This document shows positions 5,701 through 12,507 of a DNA stretch of 38,022 nucleotides, one piece after another (the stretch's first letter is position 1; every line of letters starts with the position of its first letter). The DNA lies in IMG/VR virus record IMGVR_UViG_3300032236_000235, positions 1 to 38,022 of that record. One strand, 5' to 3'. The translations under genes and the position numbers were made by a program. The notes below the pieces were generated by a model. It was not told the DNA's origin. It was given only the letters and a program-made list of their open reading frames with translations, and did no database searches. Origin of the DNA: a virus.

Positions 5701-6122
5701 AAATTCTCCAGTTGTACGATCAATAACCCCGGCTTCTCACCGGGAAACCTGTAGACAGAAATTGGCTGAAAGAACTTGTCGTCCACACCCAACGCCTGCG
5801 CTACACCATCAAGTCCCGCCTTGCTCGCCGCCAGCAAGTTGTCCACATCCCTATGGCGCTTGTCCGGCATGAAGTACATCAGCGTTACCCTGATCTCTTT
5901 TCCATCGTTGATGAAATCTTTTCCTTCCTGCTTAGTCAGATAAAAACAATCCTCTCTGTACTGAGTCTTGACCTTGTGGGTTGCCGCCCAATGCTTTCCG
6001 TTTTTGTTGTTGGGCATCAACTCGCTTGGGGGGAACGGAAGCCTTAGCAAGGTTGCGTTGGGTTTCCATGCGTCGTATAAGGTCGGCAAGTCCTTGATCG
6101 CCACGGATGCGTTCAATGTCAT
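5697..6122 (-). CDS. rusA: RusA-type Holliday junction resolvase
   Basis: A 141-residue protein of the RusA endonuclease family, which cleaves Holliday junctions. The catalytic region is clear: DKRHRDVDNLLAASKAGLDG at residues 87-106 supplies D92, D94 and K101, followed by LGVDDKFF with the further acidic pair at 114-115. The N-terminal LPFPPSELMPNNKNGKHW is also typical. ATG 6122 is chosen because AGGAG lies six bases upstream and it forms an ATGA overlap with 6119-6337. An alternative TTG at 6050 would give the usual shorter RusA start but has no ribosome-binding site. It overlaps 5932-6222 in another frame. Confidence 0.85.
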   Translation of the reverse strand: MTLNASVAIKDLPTLYDAWKPNATLLRLPFPPSELMPNNKNGKHWAATHKVKTQYREDCFYLTKQEGKDFINDGKEIRVTLMYFMPDKRHRDVDNLLAASKAGLDGVAQALGVDDKFFQPISVYRFPGEKPGLLIVQLENL

Positions 6123-6222
6123 TCTTGACTCCTACCCACCAAGATTGCGCGTTCTCTAACCCTAAAGCGCCAATCTTTTCTTTCCTCCTCCTCAGCCACT
6201 CCCGCGCCTCGCAGTTCTTCAT
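5932..6222 (-). CDS. Phage protein overlapping rusA in another frame
   Basis: A 96-residue frame from ATG 6222 (MKNCEAREWLRRRKEKIGAL), with GGAG about 12 bases upstream. CEAREWLxRR followed by WWVGVKNDIERIRG and LxDLIRRM is a pattern I associate with small phage proteins encoded next to RusA. Its last 190 bases lie inside the rusA reading frame, and its first 104 inside 6119-6337. An in-frame ATG at 6321 forms ATGA with 6318-6515, but the extra N-terminus does not look protein-like. Function unknown. Confidence 0.5.
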   Translation of the reverse strand: MKNCEAREWLRRRKEKIGALGLENAQSWWVGVKNDIERIRGDQGLADLIRRMETQRNLAKASVPPKRVDAQQQKRKALGGNPQGQDSVQRGLFLSD

Positions 6223-6337
6223 GTGGTCTAAGGTCTCCGGTGAGATAGAGGCAATGATCGGTGAGAGTCTCGGAGCCAATATTGCCTTCGCGGATCTGGT
6301 CGAGGATTTTGTTCGCTTCATAACGGGTCATAGTCAT
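6119..6337 (-). CDS. Small phage protein ('YEANKILD...TGDL' type)
   Basis: A 72-residue frame beginning MTMTRYEANKILDQIREG. The first 37 residues, ending in CLYLTGDL, resemble a common phage protein type (EANxILDxVR...TGDL) that precedes RusA genes. The remaining 35 charged residues look like out-of-frame reading of the overlapping gene 5932-6222, as if an earlier stop had been lost. The stop overlaps rusA by ATGA. No clear Shine-Dalgarno is seen. Confidence 0.55.
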   Translation of the reverse strand: MTMTRYEANKILDQIREGNIGSETLTDHCLYLTGDLRPHEELRGAGVAEEEERKDWRFRVRERAILVGRSQE

Positions 6338-6515
6338 CTGTTTCGTAAAACGGTTTTACAGGGGGCTGAGTGAACTTTGGCTTGATCATCTCTTCGTATG
6401 GATCTTCTGTTGCCCATGCGTGCTTGGAACACTTCTTCCAACCCGCACTGACAGTCCAACGAGCATTGCAACCAAGCACTTGGCACTTCAAGGGATCTAT
6501 ATCGGGTTTTTCCAT
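6318..6515 (-). CDS. Small Cys/His phage protein, possible zinc binding
   Basis: A 65-residue protein (MEKPDIDPLKCQVLGCNARW). Cys 11, Cys 16, Cys 29 and His 32 are spaced like a small zinc-binding knuckle (CQVLGC...KKCSKH). The C-terminal half is Pro/acid rich. It overlaps the end of 6497-6880 by 19 bases, which suggests translational coupling. Function unknown. Confidence 0.65.
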   Translation of the reverse strand: MEKPDIDPLKCQVLGCNARWTVSAGWKKCSKHAWATEDPYEEMIKPKFTQPPVKPFYETDDYDPL

Positions 6516-6880
6516 GGTTTACCTCTTAACTTGGCAAGGTTTTCTTTGGCTTTGCGTACAACCTCAGGATCCACAGGGGTAGGGTTGTATTCGATCTGTT
6601 TCTCATCTCTCGGTATAGCAGGGCCAGCATTGCAAAACTCTCGAAACTTGATGGCGCTCGGCGGAAAGTCCCCACTGAGCCTCCCAAAAGCGTAATCAAG
6701 GCTTGGCTTGTAGGTCAAAAACGAGCCAAGTTGGTCTTTCCAAATCTGCCTAACAACACCCAAGTCCATACCCTCCCAGTTACGGTTAAATGCCTGACCA
6801 TAAATGCCACCCAGCATCACAAAAACGTAATCAAGGCCAGCCTCTGCATCAACAAAATCAGCTTCCGAGTAATTTGACAT
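6497..6880 (-). CDS. Lambda P-like helicase loader / replication protein
   Basis: A 127-residue protein from ATG 6880 (MSNYSEADFVDAEAGLDYVF) with GGGAG eight bases upstream. The middle (WxxQLGSFLTYKP.LDYAFGRLSGDFPPSAIKFREFC, gaps marked by dots) resembles the phage replication protein P group, which recruits host DnaB helicase to the origin. It is shorter than lambda P, so only the conserved part may be present. Its place directly downstream of the DUF1376 replication protein, overlapping it by 23 bases, matches an O/P-type pair. Helicase loading is inferred. Confidence 0.65.
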   Translation of the reverse strand: MSNYSEADFVDAEAGLDYVFVMLGGIYGQAFNRNWEGMDLGVVRQIWKDQLGSFLTYKPSLDYAFGRLSGDFPPSAIKFREFCNAGPAIPRDEKQIEYNPTPVDPEVVRKAKENLAKLRGKPWKNPI

Positions 6881-7574
6881 TTTGTCCACTCCCAATAAGT
6901 CCACGAGTCAAGCCAGACATGACAGTCTGATTCATTACGCCAGTCTTGGTCAAGCCATTGGCTTGTGGTTTTTCGGCAACCCACTCGGCCTTGAATGACG
7001 TCCAGTTGCGGACAACCACCTCAGCCAAGGCCCTCTCCAGCGACCAACCAGCCTTGTCTGCCTCACGCTGAATACCAGCCATCACCAACCCAGTAATCTG
7101 CGCCTTCTTGACTTTCCGCTGTTTGACAAACTGATCCCAAACTTCTGATGACACGCCGTCAGGCGGAGCGACGTCAGTCGCTGTCTTCTTTGTTTCTTGG
7201 TTATTGTTTAATGGTTCTTGTTTCTTGTTTGGTTGAACGTCTGTTGAACGGGCGTTGCTCCTGCGTTCAGCAGATGCCTTACCGGCCCTTGAAGCCTGCT
7301 CGATTTTGCCGTGGTAATGCTTGATCTCACGGTCGGCGCGAGGGTTGATCCACCCCTCCTCAGAGTTGTGAAAAAACTCCTCAAGGATTAAATGCACCTT
7401 GTCCTCATGTTCACGCATGCCAATCTGGCGTGCAACCGCCGCCACACTGACGTTCAACGGGCGTTCATGAAGGTAGTACAGATCAAGAAGTCGGCGGTAC
7501 GCCAAGTCCTCTAGCAAGTCCAAATGGTTTGTGTGCGACTTATAGTCGCCAATATTGAATTGGTAGTAGTGCAT
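6858..7574 (-). CDS. DUF1376 (YdaU-like) replication protein
   Basis: A 238-residue protein starting MHYYQFNIGDYKSHTNHLDL at ATG 7574, with GGAG five bases upstream. Residues 1-90 match the DUF1376 layout (HYYQFNIGDY, LDLLEDLAYRRLLDLYY, VARQIGM), seen in prophage proteins that take the place of the lambda O initiator. A low-complexity Asn/Gln/Lys linker (about 110-140) separates a C-terminal helical domain (WDQFVKQRK...WTSFKAEW). It is the second gene of the leftward operon and is followed by a P-like gene, so DNA replication initiation is the likely role. Confidence 0.8.
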   Translation of the reverse strand: MHYYQFNIGDYKSHTNHLDLLEDLAYRRLLDLYYLHERPLNVSVAAVARQIGMREHEDKVHLILEEFFHNSEEGWINPRADREIKHYHGKIEQASRAGKASAERRSNARSTDVQPNKKQEPLNNNQETKKTATDVAPPDGVSSEVWDQFVKQRKVKKAQITGLVMAGIQREADKAGWSLERALAEVVVRNWTSFKAEWVAEKPQANGLTKTGVMNQTVMSGLTRGLIGSGQNVKLLGS

Positions 7575-7634
7575 ATTTTCTCCGCTGTCCTCCACTGACA
7601 AAGAAACTGCGGCAGGCGGGGAGGCTCGCTTTTC

Positions 7635-7656
7635 GGTGGGGAGATCAGGCCCCACC
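7635..7656. terminator. Strong hairpin between repressor and replication genes
   Basis: GGTGGGG (7635-7641) and CCCCACC (7650-7656) form a perfect 7-bp GC-rich stem with an 8-base loop. No U-run follows on either strand, so it may attenuate or stabilise the leftward transcript instead of ending it. Confidence 0.4.
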
Positions 7657-7676
7657 TAGCCGTGTTTCAAACCATC

Positions 7677-7880
7677 TTACAACGAAAAAAGGTCAGGGCG
7701 CAATACCTCGCGCTTCACCAACCCCTGCGTTGCTTTCTCAATCTTCACCGCCAACTCTGCTGACGGACGCTTGTGGTTGTGGATCAAAATAGATAACCAT
7801 GTCGCAGTGATGCCCAAATGTTGTGCCATCTCATTCACCGCTCCCATGGGTTCATCTTTGAAATACTCTTTCAAGTCCAT
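7677..7880 (-). CDS. Cro/YdaS-type HTH regulator
   Basis: A 67-residue protein (MDLKEYFKDEPMGAVNEMAQ) with a helix-turn-helix at about residues 13-36 (VNEMAQHLGITATWLSILIH), followed by KRPSAELAVKIEKATQG, typical of the YdaS/Cro group of phage regulators. It is the first leftward gene; GGAGAG lies before ATG 7880, and two near-palindromic sites lie just upstream. It probably binds those sites and represses its own promoter and the rightward one. No separate CI-like repressor is seen in the window. Confidence 0.8.
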   Translation of the reverse strand: MDLKEYFKDEPMGAVNEMAQHLGITATWLSILIHNHKRPSAELAVKIEKATQGLVKREVLRPDLFSL

Positions 7881-7894
7881 CTAATTCTCTCCTG

Positions 7895-7984
7895 CCCGCG
7901 AGTATACCTTAACTTGCAATTAACAAAGCCCCTCAGTTTTCATCAGGTATTTCTAACTTGAAATTAAAAAGTGTGGTGTAATTC
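7895..7984. promoter_or_regulatory. Divergent control region with two operators
   Basis: Two near-palindromes of the form (T/C)TAAC-N5-ATTAA lie at 7909-7923 and 7953-7967, 44 bases apart. The left one sits just upstream of a leftward -10 (TATACT, complement of 7901-7906), so binding would block it. TTGAAA at 7958-7963 is a good rightward -35, although its -10 (around 7977-7984) is weak. The region separates the leftward and rightward early operons. Confidence 0.6.
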
Positions 7985-8021
7985 GTTTGCGCCGATGTTG
8001 GCGTGTTACGAGAAAGAAGTT

Positions 8022-8168
8022 ATGAAACCCACAAGAGAGTCAATTGACTACGCCTGCTCTGTCGAGCAATTTTCCCCAAAAAACAAATTCGCTGATGCTT
8101 GCGTGAGGGTCGTCCTTGCGGTGGCATTTGTAGTCGTTCTGCTGGATGTTTTCGTATGGAAACCTTGA
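8022..8168 (+). CDS. Small membrane protein, first rightward gene
   Basis: A 48-residue protein from ATG 8022 (MKPTRESIDYACSVEQ) with AGAAAGAAG upstream. A hydrophobic helix (about residues 26-44, VRVVLAVAFVVVLLDVFVW) makes it a single-pass membrane protein. The longer frame from 7971 would start over the promoter. It overlaps the next small gene by 13 bases. Function unknown. Confidence 0.6.
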   Translation: MKPTRESIDYACSVEQFSPKNKFADACVRVVLAVAFVVVLLDVFVWKP

Positions 8169-8278
8169 GCGAGCAAGAGTACAGGGAATGGCTTGCCAAC
8201 CCTGTTGATCAACTGGAATACCGCCTTTGGGCAGTAACTGAAGACCTTAAACAACTTTTACAGAAAGAAGAATCATGA
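8156..8278 (+). CDS. 40-residue helical phage peptide
   Basis: The frame from ATG 8156 to TGA 8278 (METLSEQEYREWLANPVDQL) overlaps the start of the SSB-like gene as ATGA. It is a single charged amphipathic helix (LEYRLWAVTEDLKQLLQKEE). Tight coupling on both sides and biased composition support it as real. Function unknown. Confidence 0.55.
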   Translation: METLSEQEYREWLANPVDQLEYRLWAVTEDLKQLLQKEES

Positions 8279-8934
8279 GCTTTATCGTCGAGGGTTCATC
8301 CTCATCATCATCGTTTATCACCGTGCCTGCTGGCTCTCATATCGCTCGTTGCTACCGCATCGTTGACTTGGGAACCCAGCAGACCGAGTACCTTGGTCAG
8401 ATCAAGCACCTGCGCAAGGTCATGTTTGGCTGGGAGCTTCACGGCGAGGACAACGATGGCAACCCCTTGGTCACCGAGAAGGGTGAGCCAATGGCAATCT
8501 TCAAGAACTACACCCTCAGCCTGAACGAGAAGGCCAACCTGCGCCTTGATCTGCAAGGGTGGCGCGGCAAGCAGTTCACGGACGAAGAGAGCCAGCGTTT
8601 TGACATCTCCAACGTGCTTGGCGCTTGGTGCATGCTGAGCGTTATCCACCGCCCCGGCAAGGACGGCAACAAGATCTTTGCCAACGTCGCCAGCATCTCC
8701 CCTGTGCCCGCACAGGTCAAGAAGTTTGGCTTGCCTGAGGGCGTCAACAAACTGCAAATGTTCCGCTTGGCAGACCCCGACATGGAGCTTTTTGAGACCT
8801 TCAGCAAGGGCCTGAAGGAGAAGATTGAGGCTTCCCCTGAGTGGCGTGCCCTGAAGTCCACCAAGGCCCCCTCTGCGGCTCCCAGCGCGGCCTCCAGTGG
8901 GTTTGATGACATGGACGACGACCTGCCCTTCTGA
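8275..8934 (+). CDS. Phage SSB-like single-stranded DNA-binding protein
   Basis: A 219-residue protein of the phage single-stranded DNA-binding type. The N-terminal two thirds are beta-rich, as in an OB fold (RCYRIVDLGTQQTEYLG, KVMFGWELHGE, VLGAWCMLSVIHR, KIFANVASISPVP). The C-terminus is a low-complexity Ser/Ala/Pro linker ending in acidic DDMDDDLPF, the interaction tip seen in bacterial SSB. It should protect single strands during replication and recombination and contact partner proteins through the tail. The operon neighbour is an exonuclease, as in many phage recombination modules. Confidence 0.75.
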   Translation: MSFIVEGSSSSSSFITVPAGSHIARCYRIVDLGTQQTEYLGQIKHLRKVMFGWELHGEDNDGNPLVTEKGEPMAIFKNYTLSLNEKANLRLDLQGWRGKQFTDEESQRFDISNVLGAWCMLSVIHRPGKDGNKIFANVASISPVPAQVKKFGLPEGVNKLQMFRLADPDMELFETFSKGLKEKIEASPEWRALKSTKAPSAAPSAASSGFDDMDDDLPF

Positions 8935-8936
8935 CC

Positions 8937-9209
8937 ATGCAGTTAGATCTTCGTTTTGATGGCGCAGATTACGACCGCTCCCGCGATGACGTCCGTTTGA
9001 CTGGACAGATTCTGCGGGTGTGGGAGTGCGTTTCCGATGGCGGGTGGAGGACTCTCAAAGAAATTGCCCAAGTTACCGGAGACCCTGAGGCAAGCGTTAG
9101 CGCCCAACTCAGACACCTTCGCAAACCTCGTTTTGGTGGATACACCGTCGAGCGCGAATACATCACCAACGGCCTGTACAAGTATCGGGTCATTCCAAAG
9201 GAAATTTAA
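8937..9209 (+). CDS. Winged helix-turn-helix protein
   Basis: A 90-residue protein (MQLDLRFDGADYDRSRDDVR). Residues about 20-85 form a winged helix: QILRVWECVSDGGWRTLKEIAQVTGDPEASVSAQLRHLR is broken across helices 1-3, and YTVEREYITNGLYKYRV is the wing. It probably binds DNA as a small regulator of early transcription. It lies two bases after the SSB-like gene and overlaps the lipoprotein gene by one base (TAATG). Confidence 0.7.
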   Translation: MQLDLRFDGADYDRSRDDVRLTGQILRVWECVSDGGWRTLKEIAQVTGDPEASVSAQLRHLRKPRFGGYTVEREYITNGLYKYRVIPKEI

Positions 9210-9490
9210 TGAAAGCTGTACTTTTGTTGCTGGCGCTGACGGGATGCGCCGCCGGGTCGTCTTGGAACGCCCGCGTGGGGAACCCCGCAAACGACGCTGG
9301 GTCTTACAAGCTCCAAAACCTTGAGGTTGACGCCAACGTCCAGCCCCTGAGCAGGAACGAGGTCATTTACGCGATCAACGAGTGCGAGTCCAGTGGGCTT
9401 CGCGCTGTGATGATCTACGCCAAACGCAAGATCAATGGCTACACCGCAGACATTGTGGTGGACGTCTCTTGTGCCCCCAAACGCTATTAG
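9209..9490 (+). CDS. Early phage lipoprotein
   Basis: A 93-residue protein with a short signal peptide and lipobox (MKAVLLLLALTGC, Cys 13), so the mature part would be lipid-anchored in the envelope. It contains SRNEVIYAINECESSGLRAV and ends in VVVDVSCAPKRY; Cys 59 and Cys 88 may pair. Similar small lipoproteins occur in phage early operons. A role in superinfection exclusion fits an early, envelope-bound phage product, but this is inference. Confidence 0.65.
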   Translation: MKAVLLLLALTGCAAGSSWNARVGNPANDAGSYKLQNLEVDANVQPLSRNEVIYAINECESSGLRAVMIYAKRKINGYTADIVVDVSCAPKRY

Positions 9491-9497
9491 GAAAACC

Positions 9498-9701
9498 ATG
9501 GTCGCCAAAAAACCTGCAACAAAATTTCCGCGTACCCGCAACGCTGAAAAACAAGACAACTTTGCCATCGGCGTGTCCTCATCCCACTACTGGATGATCA
9601 CCGGGATGGCCCAATCCCAAGAGGGAACCCGCACGCAAGTGCTCAACGAAATGATTGAGCATTACATCCACACCGTTCTTGCTAAGGGGAACACAAAATG
9701 A
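9498..9701 (+). CDS. Small ribbon-helix-helix-like protein
   Basis: A 67-residue protein from ATG 9498 (MVAKKPATKFPRTRNAEKQD) with AGGA upstream. A basic N-terminus is followed by a strand (NFAIGVSS) and two helices (YWMITGMAQSQEGTRTQVLNEMIEHYI, given only in part), the order of a ribbon-helix-helix DNA-binding protein. The stop overlaps the exonuclease start by ATGA, so it may regulate the operon. Confidence 0.5.
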   Translation: MVAKKPATKFPRTRNAEKQDNFAIGVSSSHYWMITGMAQSQEGTRTQVLNEMIEHYIHTVLAKGNTK

Positions 9702-10465
9702 CAACAATCATTGCAAGGGCCAGCGAATCACAGCACTGGTACGACAAGTCAGGCAAGCCGATGTACTCGGTCAAGGCCAAGGATGGCTCCGACCGCCCCA
9801 CGACCCTCAGGGACGCCCGAAAATTGAATTTGATACCCTCGGTCACCACGATCATGGGCGTGGCGGCAAAGCCCGGTTTAGAGGCTTGGAAGATGAATCA
9901 GATGATGATGGCGGCACTCACCCTGCCACGCGCACCTGACGAGCCTGAGGAGCAGTTTGTTGAGCGGATCCAAAGGGACGCCAAGGAGCAGGCCAAGCAG
10001 GCGGCAGAACGCGGAACCCGCATCCACGAGGCGCTGGAAAAGTTCTACGAGGGGGTGATGTACTCCGAGTACGCCGAACACCAAGCGGGCGTTGATAGCG
10101 CCATGCGCAAGTACTTTGGCAACCCAGAGTGGAAGACAGAGACCGCCTTTGCCAGCCACTACGGGTACGGTGGAAAGATTGACCTGCACTCCATGGAAGA
10201 CGACGGGATTGTGGTTGACTTCAAGACCAAGGAGTTCACAGACCCAACCAAGATCGCGCTGTACGACGAGCTACCAATGCAGTTGGCGGCATACCGCATG
10301 GGGCTAGACATTCCCCATGCTCGGTGCGCAAACGTGTTTGTTTCTGTTACCCAACCCGGCCTCGTTGAGATCAAGGAATGGACTGAGGAAGAGCTTCGGC
10401 GTGCATGGCACATGTTCTACGCGCTCAGGCAGTTTTGGTACGCAAAAACAGGATTGGAGGGTTGA
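9698..10465 (+). CDS. PD-(D/E)XK phage exonuclease
   Basis: A 255-residue nuclease of the Cas4/RecB-like phage exonuclease group. Visible motifs: GTRIHE (106-111), E148 in KTETAF, GGKIDL with D162, VVDFKTK with D174 and K176 (the D-x-K core), and QLAAYR (195-200). Such enzymes digest double-stranded DNA ends to prepare single strands for annealing or strand invasion. The SSB-like gene in the same operon fits this role. I see no separate annealase (Beta/Erf/RecT) gene in the window. Confidence 0.8.
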   Translation: MTTIIARASESQHWYDKSGKPMYSVKAKDGSDRPTTLRDARKLNLIPSVTTIMGVAAKPGLEAWKMNQMMMAALTLPRAPDEPEEQFVERIQRDAKEQAKQAAERGTRIHEALEKFYEGVMYSEYAEHQAGVDSAMRKYFGNPEWKTETAFASHYGYGGKIDLHSMEDDGIVVDFKTKEFTDPTKIALYDELPMQLAAYRMGLDIPHARCANVFVSVTQPGLVEIKEWTEEELRRAWHMFYALRQFWYAKTGLEG

Positions 10466-10466
10466 T

Positions 10467-10616
10467 ATGGGATACATCATTGGTTGGGCCTGCGTCTTTG
10501 CGTGGTTCACACACATCTTCACCTGCTTTGCGCACGCAATGTGGGGCTTCTTAATCGCTGGAGCCTTGTTCTTCCCCATCGGGATCCTGCATGGCTTCTA
10601 TCTCTGGTTTTCTTGA
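10467..10616 (+). CDS. 49-residue membrane protein
   Basis: Starts at ATG 10467, one base after the exonuclease stop, with GGAGGG upstream. It has two hydrophobic stretches (residues 3-25 and 27-47, the latter FLIAGALFFPIGILHGFYLW), so it is an integral membrane protein. Two His and a Cys lie in the first helix. Function unknown. Confidence 0.6.
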   Translation: MGYIIGWACVFAWFTHIFTCFAHAMWGFLIAGALFFPIGILHGFYLWFS

Positions 10617-10625
10617 AAGGTAAAC

Positions 10626-10841
10626 ATGGCTACAGAACAACGCATCTACAAAGTTACAAACGGTAACTCCACCCACCTTGTGCAGGCCGCGAGCCAAGCA
10701 CAGGCCCTGCGTCACGTCGCAGGCAAGACGTTCTCTGTCGAGGTCGCCAAGGCCATTGACGTTGCAACCATCATGAGCAAGGGCATCTCGGTTGAGGTTG
10801 CCTCTGTGATCGCAGAACAGACACAAATTCCAATGGAGTGA
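10626..10841 (+). CDS. Small phage protein of unknown function
   Basis: A 71-residue protein (MATEQRIYKVTNGNSTHLVQ) with AAAGG upstream. The pattern of IYKVTNGNSTHLVQAASQAQALRHV (shown here in parts) resembles the strand-helix start of a common small phage protein with an 'xxxASQAQAxxHV' element. The last third repeats SVEVA twice (FSVEVAKAI and ISVEVASVI). No function known. Confidence 0.6.
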   Translation: MATEQRIYKVTNGNSTHLVQAASQAQALRHVAGKTFSVEVAKAIDVATIMSKGISVEVASVIAEQTQIPME

Positions 10842-10843
10842 AA

Positions 10844-11074
10844 ATGAACAACCCCTACCTGACCCTTGAGGAGATCAAGGAATCCTTCAGAAAAACCCAC
10901 CTTGAGGAGAACCATAACTTCCTTGAGGAGGACTTGGTCAAGCTTGCAAACGCCTTTGTGATGGCGGCAACACCCGCTATCGTGCGCACCGAGAGGGCTT
11001 TGTGCGTGGAGTTTGTCGCCAGCCTTAACACCGAGGTTGCCAAGGCTTTGGAAGACAAGCGCGGCAAGCTTTAA
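10844..11074 (+). CDS. Last gene of the rightward early operon, unknown
   Basis: A 76-residue protein from ATG 10844 (MNNPYLTLEEIKESFRKTHL); GGAG lies five bases upstream, which favours this over the GTG at 10838. It is helical and acidic. The stop overlaps the stop of the convergent late gene by four bases, and no terminator separates them. Function unknown. Confidence 0.6.
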   Translation: MNNPYLTLEEIKESFRKTHLEENHNFLEEDLVKLANAFVMAATPAIVRTERALCVEFVASLNTEVAKALEDKRGKL

Positions 11075-12507
11075 GGATTTTCTCTGCGGTGCTTTTCGTA
11101 AGCCTCAACAAGAGGCGACCAAAATGGTTTTGACGCATTCGTTGCCTCTCCCAAGGCGGCGGGAGCCTGCATTAAAACGCCAGCGCCCCTAACCGGGGCG
11201 TTTGGAACCATCGACAAAATTGAACCCAGCGCGGCAGATCCGTACTTTGCAACATCTGGATCCATGATGGCGTGTTGCCAATCTGGTTGGCTTTCCCATG
11301 CCTTCTTTGCTTTCTCGGCCCACGTTTCAGACAAAGCGCCACTGATAGCGGGGGTTACAACGCGGGATTCGGAGCCGGGAATTGCAGAAAAGATTGGAGC
11401 AAGGGGGCCTTTGCCATATCTTTTTTCATATTCTTGTTTTTGTAATTCATTTTGCAATCGTCTTTTTGCTTGATCCTCAGTTAACTCCACCGTTGTGGGG
11501 GCTGGGGTGCCTCGATGTTCGTTTAATTGTTGACTTGCCTCAACTAATTGCTTGAAAGTTGCATCACGAGCTTTTTTTGCATCTTCGGCTTGCTTTAGAG
11601 CCATGGCTTTATCTCTGGCAAGTTGCTCTTGAGCCTGAGGCAAATACTTTGCTCGCTCTTGTTCTAAAGCGTCAGCTTGGGCTTTAGCATCAGCTTTTGC
11701 ATCACGCATAGCTTGTGTTCCGCCAAGTGTTTGGGCGTAATTTTTAGAAATTTCACCCTTTGGCATCATGTTTTTATATCGCTGGCTAACTTCGTTCACA
11801 TCGCCAGCGCCAACGCCAAAACCAGTTTTATTGCTCCATTTTTCCCCGCTTGTCAGGGGATTGATGTCGTATCTTAATTCTTCAGGAAGGTAGTCATTGA
11901 TGGTCAGTGTTTTGTGATACTCGTGATTCAACAAAGCTCTTTGATGCTCATTCTCCATCGCTTGATGTAGATCTTGAATATTATCAAAATGTGACTTTAA
12001 TTGATTCCCATAATCAATATGAGATTCAAAATCTGTGTTTAGCTTTTTCTTTGCGAGTATGTCTTCGGCTTTTTGAGCGCGGTCATTTTCTAAAATGTTT
12101 TCTTGCTCGGCAACTTTTACCTGTGGCGGGTAAGGAACATAGTCAGGCATCAATTTGCGCAACACTTCAGATGCGCCAACGGCTTCCGCTCCATGTATTG
12201 CGTCGCTTTTCCAATCCTCTTTTTTATCTGGCTGACTTTGAGGTTGAGCGTTTTTGTTTTTGGAGTCCAAATACTCTTGCATCACTTGCGATGCTGATTT
12301 TTGTGTTGGTGGATTTTCAGATTGCGTTTGTTCTGAATTTTGTTGATTAGCTTGATTTTCTGAAGACGCATCAGGCAATGGCGCTGGCGGCCTTGTTCTT
12401 GAAACAGGCTGTTGTGTTTGATCAGATGCTGGTTTGTTTTTTAAAATTCCAGCTTCTTTGAGTCTGGCATCTACTTCCGCTTGGATTTGATCTTCAATAT
12501 CGCTCAT
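11071..12507 (-). CDS. Putative internal virion/ejection protein, helical
   Basis: A 478-residue protein, the last gene of the late region. It has a Gln/Pro/Ser-rich disordered stretch (about residues 20-95), a long helical and charged middle including ALEQERAKYLPQAQEQLARD, and a C-terminus with a hydrophobic, Gly/Ala-rich segment (YGSAALGSILSMVPNAPVRG). Large helical proteins at the end of a podoviral structural operon are often ejected with the DNA. It overlaps the previous gene by ATGA. No family recognised, so the role is inferred from position and shape. Confidence 0.55.
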   Translation of the reverse strand: MSDIEDQIQAEVDARLKEAGILKNKPASDQTQQPVSRTRPPAPLPDASSENQANQQNSEQTQSENPPTQKSASQVMQEYLDSKNKNAQPQSQPDKKEDWKSDAIHGAEAVGASEVLRKLMPDYVPYPPQVKVAEQENILENDRAQKAEDILAKKKLNTDFESHIDYGNQLKSHFDNIQDLHQAMENEHQRALLNHEYHKTLTINDYLPEELRYDINPLTSGEKWSNKTGFGVGAGDVNEVSQRYKNMMPKGEISKNYAQTLGGTQAMRDAKADAKAQADALEQERAKYLPQAQEQLARDKAMALKQAEDAKKARDATFKQLVEASQQLNEHRGTPAPTTVELTEDQAKRRLQNELQKQEYEKRYGKGPLAPIFSAIPGSESRVVTPAISGALSETWAEKAKKAWESQPDWQHAIMDPDVAKYGSAALGSILSMVPNAPVRGAGVLMQAPAALGEATNASKPFWSPLVEAYEKHRRENP

